DNA of 64,000 bases, from NCBI GenBank assembly GCA_033032175.1, contig CM065318.1, forward strand, positions 868,001 through 932,000, in the 5' to 3' direction. The translations under genes and the position numbers were made by a program. This DNA is from Saturnia japonica. Lineage: Eukaryota > Arthropoda > Insecta > Lepidoptera > Saturniidae. The notes under the pieces are model-generated. The model worked only from the letters and a program-made list of their open reading frames with translations. It was not told the DNA's origin and made no database searches. Below, piece by piece: positions 23,801 through 38,800 of the stretch (positions within the stretch are counted from its first letter, which is position 1; each line of letters begins with the position of its first letter).

Positions 23801-26800
23801 TTTGTTATAACTAAAGTGCTGATGTCATTGCCCGATGAGTACAAACACTTTGTATCAGCATGGGAATCAGCCCCTGATGATAAACAAACAATTGATAATT
23901 TGGTGGCTAGATTATTAATAGAAGAGGAAAGGCTTCAGAATAAGAGTGAAGCATGCCAACAGACTCAACCATCTTCTGCTTTTGTTGTAAAGGACAAAAG
24001 GAACATAAAGTGCTACAAGTGCCGTAAATTAGGACATTATTCAAGTGAGTGTAAAAATAAAAATAGTAATAGTGAAGGACACAGTAATAAAATCATTAAC
24101 AAGTGTTTTTACTGTGGTAAAGGTGGACACAATAAAGCGCAATGTTGGTTTAAGAAAAATAAGGAAAGTAAGAAAAGTAAGAAAAGTAATGCCTTTGTAG
24201 TGTCAAATTCAAGGGAACAATATCATAAATCTATGTGGCTTGTGGACTCTGGAGCTACTGAACATATGTGTTGTGATCAAACTTTATTTTCATCATTTTC
24301 AACTACTACACAAAAGTCAGTAATTGTAGGTAACGGAGTGGCAATTAGTGTGCTAGGCTGTGGACAGATGTTTGTACAAGTATACAATGGAAGTGAATGG
24401 ATTGATACCACTCTAAACAATGTTTTGTTTGTTCCTGAACTGAAAACGAATTTATTCTCTGTCAACAGTGCGTCTGACAAAGGTTATGTCATAGTGACAG
24501 ATGACAATTCATGTCGATTTTACAAAAATAACAAAGTTTGTGCGATTGCAAATCGAAACGGAAGTTCATATTACATGGTTTTTCGCTTTAAATATGAATC
24601 AGCTAATATAACAAAAACAACAAAAGATACACTATATGAATGGCATGAAAAATTAGCACATCAAAACTTTGATTATGTGAAGAAATTTCTTGTGAATAAT
24701 GACATAGCTGTGAAACAAACTTCTATTCCTAAGTGTGAAAGTTGTTTAGAAGGAAAGATTCATCGTTTACCATTTAGTAACAGTGGAAGTATAACTACTA
24801 AAACATGTGAATTAATTCATGTGGATACATGTGGTCCGATGGAAGAAATTTCTGTCGGTGGTTCAAAATATTTTGTACTGATGAAGGATGACTACTCGAA
24901 CTACAGATAGGTACGTATATTTTGTTAAAAATAAAATTGAAATAAAATGGTGTTTAGAAGACTTTATACACAAAGCTGAAAATATTACAGGAAATAGGTT
25001 AAAAATATTAAGAAGTGACAATGGATTAGAATTTATAAATAAAGAGGTGAAAGAAATGTTATCATAACGAGGGATAAGCCATCAAACTACTGTCCCTTAT
25101 ACCCCACAACAAAATGGAAAAGTCGAAAGAGAAAATAGAACATTAGTTGAAGCTGCGAGGACAATGCTGTATGCTAAAAATTTGCCAAAGAAATTATGGG
25201 CAGAAGCTGTGCATACTGCAGCTTATGTATTGGAATAGAACTGGGAAAAGCAAAGAGGATGGTAGATCACCATATGAAGTATGGACAAATAAAAGTTTTG
25301 ACATTCACCAATTGAAAGTTTTTGGCACAAAGGTTTATTCACACATTCCTAAGGAAAAGAGAAGAAAATGGGATATAAAAGGAGAAAAAGGATATATGGT
25401 TAGAATATAGTGATGATGTGAAGGGATACAGAATATACTTCTCAAAAAGAAATATGGTAGAGATAAAACGAGATATAATATTCTTGGAGGAGGAAAAAAA
25501 TGAAAATAAAGAACCTATAAGTACAAATTAATTTGCAAGACTATTGTGAGAAAAATGAAGAAACAGACAATAAAATTCAAGAATCACATGTCCAGTCAGA
25601 GTTGGACACTAAAAATACTAAGGAAGATATCACAATGATTAATTGTGAGCTGGGAAGTGAATATGAGCCAAGTGATAATGAAAGTTCATCTAATTTGAGT
25701 GAGATAGAAGAGTCTTATGAACGTCAGCGAAGCAGGCGTGTGAGAAAGCAAACATCTTTTTACCATTGTCATAATGTATACAGTGACGCAAGTGAGCCGT
25801 GCACATATGAAGAAGCAATGAAAAGAAAAGATGCTAGTGAGTGGTGTGATGCAATAAATAGAGAGTTGGAAACATTAAAGGAGAATAATACATGGACAGT
25901 TTGTGATTTACCAGAAAATGAGAAGATAATTAGTAGTAAGTGGGTATTTAAAATAAAAAGAGTAAATGACATTTTTCAGCATAAAGCTAGGTTAGTAGCT
26001 AGAGGCTTCGAACAGTGTGATAATTTAGATTTAAATGAAATTTACAGTCCAATAGCAAAATTATCAACTTTTAGACTCTTTGTAGTAATCGCAACTATGT
26101 TAAATTTAAAAATATATCAAATGGATGTGACAGGTGCCTTTCTATATGGAGAGTTAAATGAAACGGTTTTTATTAGTTTGCCAAAAGGAGCTTATTCAGG
26201 AAATAATAATATTGTAAAATTAAACAAATCACTTTATGGTCTGAAAAACTCACCAAAAAGTTGGAATAATAAATTTAATTCTGTTTTAGTAAATGAAGGT
26301 TTTGTGAGATCTAACTGTGATTCCTGTTTGTATATGAAATGTAATGCTAAAGATAAATTATTTGTGTTGATATATGTTGATGATGTTTTATATTTTGGAA
26401 CAAGTAATAAACTAATTACTCAATTTAAAGATGTATTGAACAGGGAATTCAAAATGAAGGATTTAGGAATAGTGACAGAATTTTTTAGGCATAAATGTGA
26501 AGCAAAATTTAGAAACTGGTATTACTGAATTAAATCAAAGAAATTACTTAGAAAATATACTTAAAAGATTTAATATGGAAAACTGTAAGCCTATGTATAC
26601 CCCTATAGATCCTAATTTTAATGTCAAGTTATTTGAAAATTGCAACCAATCTATAAACAAAGATATTGAAAAGTTATGTCGACAAATTATTGGATGCCTC
26701 ATGTATGCTGTATCTGGCACTAGGCCTGATTTGTGTTTTGCTATTTCTTTACTTAGCAGATATCAGAAGTGTGCAAATAATATGTTATTAACTGCATTGA

Positions 26801-29800
26801 AAAGAGTATTGCGTTATGTAAACTATACTTTGGATTATAAACTAACTTACAATTGTAAAGGTATTATTTTGAAGGGATACTGTGATGCTGATTGGGGAGG
26901 AGATCTCAAAGATAGGAAATCTACCACAGGCTATATGTTTATGTTTTCAGAATGTTTAATCTCTTGGTGTTCAAAGAAACAGATGTCTGTAAGCTTGTCT
27001 TCAACTGAATCTGAATATGTAGCTATGAGTATGGCAGCCAGTGAAGCTTGTTGGTTGATCAACATATTAAAAGAATTTGGTGTTATAAATAGTTGTTCAG
27101 TTGATATGTACTGTGATAACCAATCTGCCATTTCAGTTGCATGTACAGACAATGTTAAGCGTTTAAAACATATTGATATCGGTATCATTTTATTAAAGAT
27201 TTGATTAAAAATAATAAAATACGTTTAAAATACATTAAAAGTAGTGAGCAACCAGCAGATATGCTTACGAAGGCCTTAAGTAGAGAATTGATTAATAGAT
27301 ATTTAAAGAAATGTGGTATATCAAATATAGAGCTGTAATTTATAATATTGTTATATAGACCGTTAAGGATGTGTAGTTTTTTATATTTATAAACAGTTGT
27401 AGGTTATTAATTCTTTATGAGTGTTTGATAGTATATGATGTTTAATTTTTTTTGAAATTTGATGTAATTGCATTGAGGGGGTGTGTTAAAATATTAGTAT
27501 TATAGCAATGAAATTACATCCATAATAAAGATAAAGTTTTATAGTCTATGGTCAATATTCAATATGGCCTCTCTCTCTGGTGTGTTAGCATGTAGCTGTC
27601 ATATTGTGGCTTGTAAAAGTAAATCAATAGAGAAAACATTTTGCTTCAGATCTGTATATTTTATTTTAATTGTAACAGGCCTCATTCTACGTAACGAATT
27701 CTTTGATTCTTTAACTATCGAGAAGTGTAATAAAAATTTTGATGTAGATATTACATATTATGTAGCTGTAATGCCAAATTCTATACCCCAGTTTTGTTAT
27801 AATCAGCTTTTTAAATTGTCTCCCATTATGGAGGCATATTTAAAGACGTATTCACGTCAAAAGGTACAATACTTACCGACGCGCTGCCAGCAGTGACAAG
27901 ACCTTCCTTCTTGAAAACAGGTGGAAGTTTCTTCAGGCCCTCAAGCGTCGTCTGTGGGCGAGGATGCTCGTCCACCTCCACTTTCACTTCCTTCTTCTTT
28001 ATCGTTAGGGTAACGGGTTCAATCTCAGCTTTGAACACTCCTGCATCGTTTGCTGCCAACATAATTTTTTCACTTTATTTTAGACAACTACTTCATTTAG
28101 TTTTTTTGAAGTGATAACTTTTTTAGTAACGTTGTGATTTGGGACGCGATGAAACGAAAAATAAACACATACATGTATAGGCTTTAGCCTGCGAGAGAAT
28201 GAAATAGAATACATTAATCACAGTTAATGCAAGTCCTGATTTTCACGACTATGATCATCGTTGAATTGGCCTAGCGGTGTGACGACTGGATTTGTACGTA
28301 CAGTACGAGAGGCAGGCAATACGAGTCTCGCTAATTTAGGATTTTTATAATGAAATTTTAAAGAAGATATTTTTATGTTTTCTCAAAGTATAGACGTCAT
28401 ACTACATACATAATTATATCGTCATGGTATACATTGGTAGATCGCTGACCCCATAAGTTTGAGCAGCCCTGTACGAGAGAAACAGAAAAACTTACGTCTT
28501 CTTTTTTTCAAAGTTTACAAAATTAATAACTCACATGCTTTCCACTTCTGCTGTGACTTCAACGCGAAGTTATCCACCTCGTCCCTGGTGATGCCGAACT
28601 GGGCTCCAAGTTTCTCGGCTGTCATGCCCATGGGTAGGCCGCAGTAGGAGTCGGAAAGACCAGCCCATAGCGTGTCTTCGAAAGCGTAGTTGGTTCCTAG
28701 AGCTGTGCCGAAACGCACTCCTCTGACCGCGAACGGAGCCTGAGACATGTTTTCCACTCCACCGGCCACAGATATCTTGGCTGCACCAGTAAGGATGTCC
28801 TAATAAGGGATTAACAGTAATTAAGTATTGTGATCGAATCAGAAATGAAGGTCCACAGAAGTACGCGAAATCACTGATATAGTCCTAAGAATAGCTAGAC
28901 TTAGAGGCAATGGACGGGCCAGGTAGCTCGTAGAATGGATGACTGGTGGGGCTGAAGAGTTCTCCAGTGGTGGCCGCGTACCGGAAGACGTGGCGTGGGC
29001 AGACCCGCCACAAAGTAGTCAAACGAACTGGTAAAGGTTGCGGGAAGCTACTGGTTTCCGGCAACGCAGGACCGCTCATTGTAGCGATCTTTGGGGGGGG
29101 AAGCCTATGTCCAGCTAGGACGTCTTCCGGTTTTTTACAGGATACATTTCGGCGAGTGTGCGTTGGAATTGCACAACTTACTTCCCCCATCCCCATCCAC
29201 CATCGGACGACAAGAGACACGACGAAGCGTCACCGATTTATGATAGATATTCCACCAGTGCGCATAAAGCGTTTTACTAGCACATTTATAATGCGCACCG
29301 CTAAAGAGTGGAACATTTTGCCAGATTTTGTATTTTCCAATAATTATATCCTGGGTAGCTTCAAGTCTCGAGTGAATAGGTACCTTCTAGGCAAGCGTGC
29401 TCCATCGTAGACCATATCATCACTTACGATCAGGCGAGATAACAGTGAAACGCAAGCCTATACGTAGTTAAAAAAAAATGATGATCATGATGAAGTATCT
29501 TTTAAATAACATAGCTTTGTATTTAAATAAAAAGAGTTTTATAGTCTCATCAAATATTGAAAAAAAAAATGGTATTATTTAAATAATCAATAGGTCACTT
29601 TTTGGTGATAATAAACATAACTTTTCCTTGATCTTTTTTGCGATTGTGCTTAAACTAACGGTGGGTAATTAATATACAATGAAACCTATCGAATACTCTA
29701 GATTTCTTGAACATCGTTCCCAAAAGTCAGTTTCAAAACTTGCATATTTGGATTGAAGATGCTACGCTACGTCAATAATCCTGTATCTCAGATCATTGGT

Positions 29801-32800
29801 GTTGTTCAGCCGCGTCACTTTGCACAACTTTAAAGTTAACCGTGTGTAGAAAAGGACGCACATCTGTTTATAAATACATAAACACATCTATAGATAAGTA
29901 TACATCATCATTATATTAATACGTGAAGCAAAAACTTTCTACCCCTTTTTAAGCGTGTTGCGTGCGAGGACGACTGAGATTTGGCATGGTTAAAGTTTAT
30001 ATGAAAGAGTTTTTTTTTTAAATTGATTATACTCTTAGCCTTAGAGTCCCTGGAGCCTCTGACGGCTTTTACAGCTTCACCGGACTTGTGTGGAGAAGGA
30101 GTCCAGAAAGCTAAAATTTATCTATAATATCTGTTACTAATATATTAAATTAAATAAATTAATACTGCGAATCCTAAAACAACCAGTGCCATTGGACTTG
30201 GACCCCTAAAAATATTGACATTGTCACTTAATGAAAAGTGACAGCAAGTGATATAATATTCATTGTTTAGGTTCATACTGCAAATGTCAAACAGAAAATA
30301 GTCTATGATTATAAAGTCGCTGATCGAATTTCGATCATTGGGCGACCGCTAGTACATATCGATAACTATGCACGTCTGTAAATAAGTATGTTCATCTAAA
30401 AATAAATATGTACATTGTACATCAGAATATGAATTAACTAAAGTCGTATTGGTAACAGGTTATTAAGCTAGCTTTAAGTTGTTGTTGAAGGGTTTTTAAA
30501 CAATAAATCTACATAGGGTGGAGACAGTGGACGACTATAATATGAAGGTTACACAACCATATTTGACGGTTACAAACCTGTGCGCTGTTTACGATAGATT
30601 GGAACCCGGAACCGCAAAGCCTGTTGATACCCAACACCGGTTTCTCTTTAGGGATACCAGCTTTTAGTGCTGCGTGCCTCGGCGTGTAAATACCGTCCGT
30701 TTGTGACGACTGCGAACAAAATAATCAAAATTAAATTTCTAACAAAACTGAACATTCAGTCTTTCCCGTCGATATGCAGGAAGACATTGGGACGCGACCA
30801 TGCCATGGGGAAGAGTATGAACCAGCAAATTAATTACTCAGTAATTATGTATTATTTACATCTGGGAGTTTTGCTCTCGCATTTGAATCGATTCAAACTA
30901 CAGGAATCTGCAATAAATAAGGATGCCACAGAATTGGCTCCCGCGAAACACTGTGCGATATACGTGAACAATACACCACGTTGGCTATGACGTCTTTTCC
31001 CAAGGCTTTGTTATACACAGGCTCACACACAGGTAATATCACATGTACAAAGAGGATTCAGAAATAATAGGAAACATTATGTAATGTATTCGGTCTCATT
31101 CTCTCGCATGCTAAATTTTTTAGGTGTTTCTCTTTTCAGTGTCACTTTTTCTTATTATCGCGTTGGAAATCACATCGGTACTAAAAAAGTTTTTTTAGTT
31201 AAATAGAGGTATTTAAAGAGAATTTTCTTTGGAGATTTCTCTTTACCTGGAGCAGTCAGACCGGTGGAATACCTCCACCCTGCAGAAGATCGCAGCCAAA
31301 TGACCTTGTTTGCGGTGAGTAGGGTTACCAGAACTCCTTGGGGTAGGGGGATTCAAAGTCCGCAATGCGTTTATTATACCCTTTATATACCTACTTAAAC
31401 CTTTGTTCTATGGAAAAAGTTTTAAGTTTAAAAACATAAGCTATATACTCACGGAGATAACTTGGCCGACGACCATACTGTCGACCTGGTCGGGAGCGAC
31501 TCCAGCCTCCCTTAGCGCCGCCGTGGTCGCAATCGTCTGCAGCTCCGTCGCGGACGTGTTCCGAAACACGCCACCGAAAGTGCCAAACGGGGTACGTTTC
31601 GCACCAACAATAAATATCCCTGAAAAAACCCCATTTAAGAAACCATTTTAATAAAAATAGGTAGGGCCTAAGATATTTTTATAAGTGTAGATGCGTTACC
31701 CGCGCTCTATTTCGGCAATATTAAAGTCGGGTAATCGCCTGACATTCTCTTAGTCACGTATTATCCAGTGCCATGGTTGCACGTCAATGCAGCTCAGAAT
31801 ATACATTCATTTCGTTCTAACAACAAAAATAACATATAGTCTTTCATATTCTTTCCCATTTTTGCGTACTACATAACTGAAAGCATTATTATAGTGTGTA
31901 TGTATAGTTTAATTATGCTTTTTTTAGTGCAATGATGTTGGCGTATGCGCGTCTATATGTAAAATGTCATTGGGTAGGAGGGCAGATAAATTTCTTTTCA
32001 GATTTCTCTCTACTTGGGACAGCCCACCCTACATAAGATCGCAGCGAAATCACCTGTTGTTGAGGCACGTATAGCTAGCGAGACGTGAAGAGTGGGGAAG
32101 GAGGAAAAACGGGAATTATTTTGGTAGAAACCCCGCACACCTGAGTTTTCTTATCATTAAACTTAACCAAGTTACTTGAACCCCATGTAGATACGCGGTG
32201 CAAGGATTGACTAAGTTCTACGAGAAGTTCCTCCCGTCTCTTTTCTGTAACTGCCGGAACACACAGTTCGACGACAGATTTTTTACATGAGCGTGATAGG
32301 AGTGGCAATCGAATGCTATTAAATGCCCTATCGCCACACTGAGGTCTCATCACGATGTTCCCTAAACTAAATTGACTTAAATTTGAACGTACATGGATTC
32401 ATGTTGTATCAAAGTACGCTACTATTGACCCCTCATACGTCTGAGCCTCATCACTTCATGCTAAAGAATCAATATTAAGTATTGTTCATTATAAAAAAGT
32501 CCATCTTAAACGCAATTAAATACGACCTACAGTGAAGTAATTACGATTCTTGCAACACGAAACCTTTTTTAACAGACTTCATAAAGAAGGTTCTCTATTT
32601 GATTGTATATAATTATATGAATCGATTTAGATGATCATTCGTTTGTTAGAAAGGTGATACCTCAAGGGTGGTACCATTTTAATTTCATTGCTAATGGACC
32701 TTCAACTTCGAAGATACACCGGGGAACTCTTCAAAATAAGCGAAGTTGGTTTTCTTTTTAACCCCCGACGCAAAAAGAGGTGTGTCATATATAAGTTGAA

Positions 32801-35800
32801 AGTGTGTGTATCTGTGTGTCTGTATGTCTGCATCATAGCTCACAAACGACTGTACCAATTATGATCGATTATTTTTTTGATCGTGTACTTTTTTATCTAT
32901 GATTCAAGAAAATCTGTTCAGCCGTTTGAAGATTATCAGCTCTTCTATATTAGAAAAATAGATGTGAGCATCTTCCACGGGTTTGATTCAGTAGAGATTT
33001 AGTATTCTGATACTTCAATTATATAATAAAAACCTTGACCTGATGCTGCAGCGTCATGTGGTAGGCATAGGATATATAACTCTTCACCAACTTGCAGCAG
33101 AGATATCGCATCTGGACGCATTGAAATGATTTCAATGAATGGGTACTTATGTCGGGGGTTTATTAGATTTTCAATTTAATTTAACTTATTAGTTAAAAAT
33201 TGTCTTGCATTCGATAAATACTCGTATATTGACATTCCAATATATTAGGTCCTTACATATGAAATTGGCGTTTTTTGAACTGATCAGAAAATTCAAATTT
33301 ATTCTAAATTTAGGCTTGTGTATTTGTGTTTCGAATTTAGTGATTCATTTGTTTTCGCACCATTTTATTTTTCTTTGACATCGTTCTTTTCACAAAATAG
33401 AAAATTTAAAATATCGCCTTAGTTACGAATATAAGTTCCATTGTGACACCAGCGCTGCAGAATCAGCTCGAAGGATTAATGATGTGTATGGGAAAGCTAC
33501 TGTAAAAGAAAACACGGTACGTTTTTGGTTCCAACGTTTTCGTTCTGGAAATTTTGACCTACGAAACAAACCCCGTGGACGGCCGGAGACCCTAGTTGGA
33601 AATGAACAATCAAAGGTGATCGTTGAAGCGGATCATTCGCAAACCACATCAGAGTTAGCGGCAGGCTTCGGTGTGAGTGATAAAAAAAATTAATTCACTT
33701 TAAACAAACAGGAAAAGTGAAAAAGCTCGAGAAATGGGTACCGCATGACAATTTATGTGGCGTGCTTCAGTCTACTGAAGCACGCCAACAAATACCTATT
33801 GAGTTCTGCATTACATTACTCAACCGTAACAACGAGGGAATTTTGAATCGTATTGTTACTTGTGACGAAAAATGGATCCTTTACGACAATCGGAAACGCT
33901 CATCACAGTGGTTGAACCCAGGAGAACCGGCCAAATCCTGTCCCAAGTGAAAGTCGTCTCAGAAAAAGGTACTGGTGAGTGTTTGGTGGACCAGTGCTGG
34001 TGTCATACACTACAGCTTCGTAAGATCTGTCCAGACGATAACGGCAAATCTGTATTGTCAAGAATTGCAAACCATGATGGAAAAGCTAGCCGCTAAACAA
34101 CCGTGATTGGTCAATATCTCAAGCCCACTGCTGCTTCAAAACAATGTTAGACCCCATACTTTACGATCGACGGTCGCTAAATTTGCGGAACTGCGGTTGG
34201 AATGTCTCCAAAACCCAACATATTCCCCGGACATTGCTCCAACAGATTACCACCTTTTTCGGAATTTGGACAATTTCATGCAAGGAAAATAAATTCAATT
34301 CCGATGAGGCTGTCCAAACTGTCTTAAAAGATTTTATTGATTCTTGCTCCCACAATTTTTTCAGCAATGGAATCAATGAACTACCTTTAAAATGGCGAAA
34401 GTGCATAGATAATAATGGTACATACTTCGATTGATTAAATGTATAATTTCATAATATTTTTTTATTTTACTTTTACCATATGAAACGCTAATTTCATATG
34501 TAAGGACCTAATACTAGTGTTAAACAACAAAACAAAAGTTTTATTATTTATTTCATATTAAAAACGGTAGGTAGTAAATTCTTTCGAGGAATTATCAGAA
34601 AAATCCATGTGTAGATACAGATAAAGAGATAATATCGTGCAATATTTGACTTTGTACTTTGAACGAAGTTGAACTTTGATAAGCGACTAAAACTTAATTA
34701 CGTTAACTTAATATATACAATTAATAGAATTGCAGTGTCTGTTTGTAATGTCAAAATGCTTTTTACTAAGTGCATATGAAAATATATACGACACATATAA
34801 CAAAAAAAAATGTCTATTTATCTGTCTGTTTGTTTGTTACGGGTAATCTCCGAAACGGTTGAACCGATTTTGAGGGGACTTTAACTGATAGATAGCTGGT
34901 GTTATAAGAAGTAACTTATGCTATTTTTATTTTAGAAAAAGAATTAGAGTTTCGCGCAAATAAAATAAAATGGTAGTGGTAAATGAATTTGGGCGCTTAA
35001 ATGACTTACGCTGAGTAAACCATAAGAGATATACCAAATTAATGTACTACATAATTGTAGACACTAAAAAGACCTACAAAAAATTCAGCGAGAGTATACG
35101 TATATCTGTTAAGGAACACCCAGAATAGGTTTATTTGTCTTTAAAACATCCGGGAGCGGAAGTAGCAAGATTCGCGCGAGTGTCAGATCAACGACATTCT
35201 GTAGACCACGTGTGCGAAGCCGCCGGCACCGTTAGCAAATAAATAAAATATAATGTGGCATTCGTTAAAAGCGAAGAGTTAAAGGGTTGATTGATAGACG
35301 TTTATAGCTCAGTATTTAAACAAGGGAAATACGAATTTAATTATTGATGATGCAGTAATAAATATAAAATACAAAATACATATATAGGTATTATATATAT
35401 ACACAATACATTACAATATTACGTTAATTTTTATAATTACCCGACTGCGAAAAAGAAGGGTGTATCTTTTTCGAGCGTATGTATATGTCTGTCTACTTCT
35501 TTGGTACGATGTATGGCTTAAATGGCTTGATGGATTTTATCATACAAGGTGTCGTTAGATTCGTCCTAATTGTGGGAGTGACATAGGCTATATAATATTT
35601 AAGTACGACGTCTGCAAATCAAATAAAAAGCAAAAATAGAAAAATATTTTTTATTTGTAGTTGGGTTTTTTGTTTCCTTTTTAATATATTTTTTTGTATT
35701 TATCGAAGTCTGAAATATAATTTTACTCTGTAAAAACTAGTCATATATTTCGCTGTATTAATTTTCCCCGTTTGTTTGCTTACGTTTAGTTTTTTTTTTA

Positions 35801-38800
35801 GTAGAACGGCAAAGAAATGTCACTGTACCAGACGGTAAACATAATACAATCGAAGAACAATGACTGACGACCACGTAGAGAACAAAAGTCCATCGCCGAT
35901 AAATACATAAAGCAAAATAACAAAAACATGATTTAAATAATGTTTTTATTTAATAAATACTGCTCGACGCTTGGCCTCAGTCACACTTGATTTAGTTAAT
36001 ATCTGTTTATAATTTGCGTTGCCTTCATGAAGACTCATTTTTGTAATACCACTATATGTGGGAAAAATGTAGAAGTGTAAATTCCTCGGCGTTTAAAATC
36101 GCCTATATGTCGGTTTTCATGTCCGTTTTCGTAAAAGCTGGGTATATACCCGACGATCCCAAAACGCGTCGCACTTAAGGGAATTACTATGACAGGCTTT
36201 TCACCAAATGCATGGTGGTCACGTCACTCGCGATACCGCGCCACGCTGTCAGGCTGCACATCCCTATCGCCCTAGTCCCCTACATTACCTAATAAGTACA
36301 CCGATCCGTTCAAGTTTCCCAGGGACATTTCCTCATTGAGAATATTATACCCTTTGTCTCATGGCGAGTGTTCTGAAAACTTTCTCATCAAACTAATTTC
36401 TTCCTCTTATAACTAAGCATGTTGGGCTTTAGAGACACAGTTTTATGGTAACCTTCATCACGGTATAAACTAAAAAGTTCGCCTTTATTATTTCTACCGT
36501 AACGTGAAGTTAGGAAACCGTCTCCCAGCCTATGTGCCCTCTACGTCTTATAACATCAGGTTTTACAAGAGTAGTAACCGTAAAGAGTTATTTATGCAGG
36601 CCGGTGTGACAGTGACGACCGACAATGGCTTGCTGATCTCTCAGTTCTAATTGATTTCTTACCAATCAGATTCAGAACCGTCAGTTTGCCGTACTACTAT
36701 TAAAAAAAAAACCAAATGGTTAAACAATAAGATAGGTAGTCGTTATCTTTTTCAACATAGGAGGGTGTTAAAAGATAGGGCATTCGTATCTCACTGGGTT
36801 ATAAATTCGCAACCGATAGAAGCACCGAAGAAATAATGACTAGTTTCCCTAGCTAGCTGATCCCGATCTTCGATATCATTGAACTGTACTTATAAATTAT
36901 CAACAACATCTATTGCGATCACAGGCCATCTAGAATTTTCAATTATAGTTCATCCTTCAGCAATTTGAAAACTGTACAAATTTTGTTATCAGCATGTTGA
37001 AACAAAAGATATAGGAAATCCCAGCGTAAGGCGGAAACTCTATTGTCAAAAAAGGATAAAGGTTCCTTTCGCTCACGCCGGTATCAAGTCTAAAGTGAAC
37101 TGAAGGTAGTTAGTTGCCCACCATTCACGATAGCCTGTAAAGAGCGTCAATGCCATAAGAGCAGTTCTCATTTTTTTTGCCATAAGCACGTTGAATACTG
37201 TCCCACAACTATGCACTTGAATAAAATGTAGAAGCAAACACTAATTACTAAACTTTCTACGACATCTGTATTTTCATATTAAAAAGTCACAAAATATAAA
37301 TAATCGTACAATCATATATAATTACATCATTTTAAAATCTGTATTTCAAAATAATTGAAAGTTACCGTATGTATAAAAAATGCAATGTCCCATTTTCATA
37401 TCCGTAATTTTAAAAAGATATATTTATTTATGGTATATAGTACCTATACAATATATTGCACTTTATCTGTTAATAAAGGTAAGAAGATTAATAATGTATC
37501 TGTTTTTTTATATTTTGTTATATGATTTTAAACTTATATTCATATTAAACTTGTCCCAGCAAAGATTCCAAAAATGAAATTCCTTTTTTGTTACTTATTT
37601 TAGACCTGTTAGTATTGAAAAAGTACCAATATTACTAAATTCAGACGTGTTAGGTAACACTAGACACCATTTTATGCCACCATGTTTAATTTTCAAACGC
37701 CATTGTATTTCTGACGGCTGCTCTATACACACGTGTCCAGCTGAAGCATATTGTAATTCCAGATTCGTTACCACTGTTCCAAGGTTAGTTTTAAATTTAA
37801 CAGATTTATTCTTCAGTTTTTTGTAGTTTATATTGTTCTCTATAAATTGGTGTAAAATATTACACTTTCACTTCATTTTTGATCATGAATAAGATTTTTT
37901 GAAAATTTGAAACTATGTTTCGTTACTTTCTTTTTGGTTACTTTGGCGTGGTAACATATGTTGAGGAAAGTTGAGTAACAAAACTGGAAATTATAAACCC
38001 ACGTTCATATTCAACAGAACACACACACAATGCCGTTAACTCCAGCTGAGAAAATGAAACGTTATAGAGAAAGGTTAAAAAACAATCCTGAAAAATTAGA
38101 AGAAATAAGAAAAAAAAATTTACAGCGAATGAAGTCGAAATATAAATATAAAAAAATATCAGAAATGACAGAAGCGGAAAAAAATATTCAAAGGAAGAAA
38201 TGGAAAGACCAAAAACAAAAAAGGAAAAATAAACAAAAGAGTACAACTGAAGTCGAGTTAACAAACTCATCTACCACAGTGATATCAGCAGATTCGTCTA
38301 CAGTATCAGCCTCAGCAAGTCCAGAGGAAACAATGACCAGAGAACCAATGTTGAAAAAAACGCAACAGACATTAACAAAAACAATTTTCAATTTAAGGAA
38401 ATCTAGAAATCATCTAAAACTTGAGCGTGATAAAGCAATAAGTCGCATCATTTACTTGGAACGGCTTTACGAAGCAACAAGAAAAAAACTATATAGGTTA
38501 GAGAAAAAGAGAACAGAAGAAAAAGAAAAGTTTGATAAAGAACTCTCCAAAATGAAGGCTAGAAATGAAGTATTAGAAGCTTCTCTAAAAATAACATATA
38601 AAAGCTGCGAAACTAATAAAGAAAGGGATCTGATAAAAAAAATAGCTAAAAATGATGTAGTTAAAAATAATAAAGCACAGGTGTCAATTTCGAAAAAAAT
38701 AGGAGTACGGGTTAGAGTTAAAAAGTCTGCTAAAAAAATATCAGAAATTAAAAAATCTATTATTGACTTTTACCATCGAGATGATGTAAGCAGGGCTACA

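Larger units (their letters stand above)
23006..27677 (+). mobile_element. Ty1/copia retrotransposon in an ACAA2 intron, defective
   Basis: The 4,672-bp element has LTRs of 193 bp (23006-23198) and 194 bp (27484-27677), starting TGTTA and ending ACA. It is flanked by the 5-bp duplication GGCCT (23001-23005, 27678-27682). Just after the 5' LTR is GGTTATGGGCCCAGA, the initiator-tRNA-Met-type primer site known from copia. A purine run GAGGGGG (27475-27481) precedes the 3' LTR. The LTRs differ by about four or five substitutions and two small indels, so the insertion is not very recent. It lies antisense to ACAA2. Confidence 0.95.

Noticed and set aside
27564..27896. 110-codon frame at the 3' end of the copia element
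   Set aside because: It begins inside the 3' LTR and runs into ACAA2 intron; no conserved content.
37938..38270. 110-codon minus-strand frame rich in Phe and Leu
   Set aside because: It is the antisense shadow of the A-rich, Lys-coding start of the transposase-like gene.
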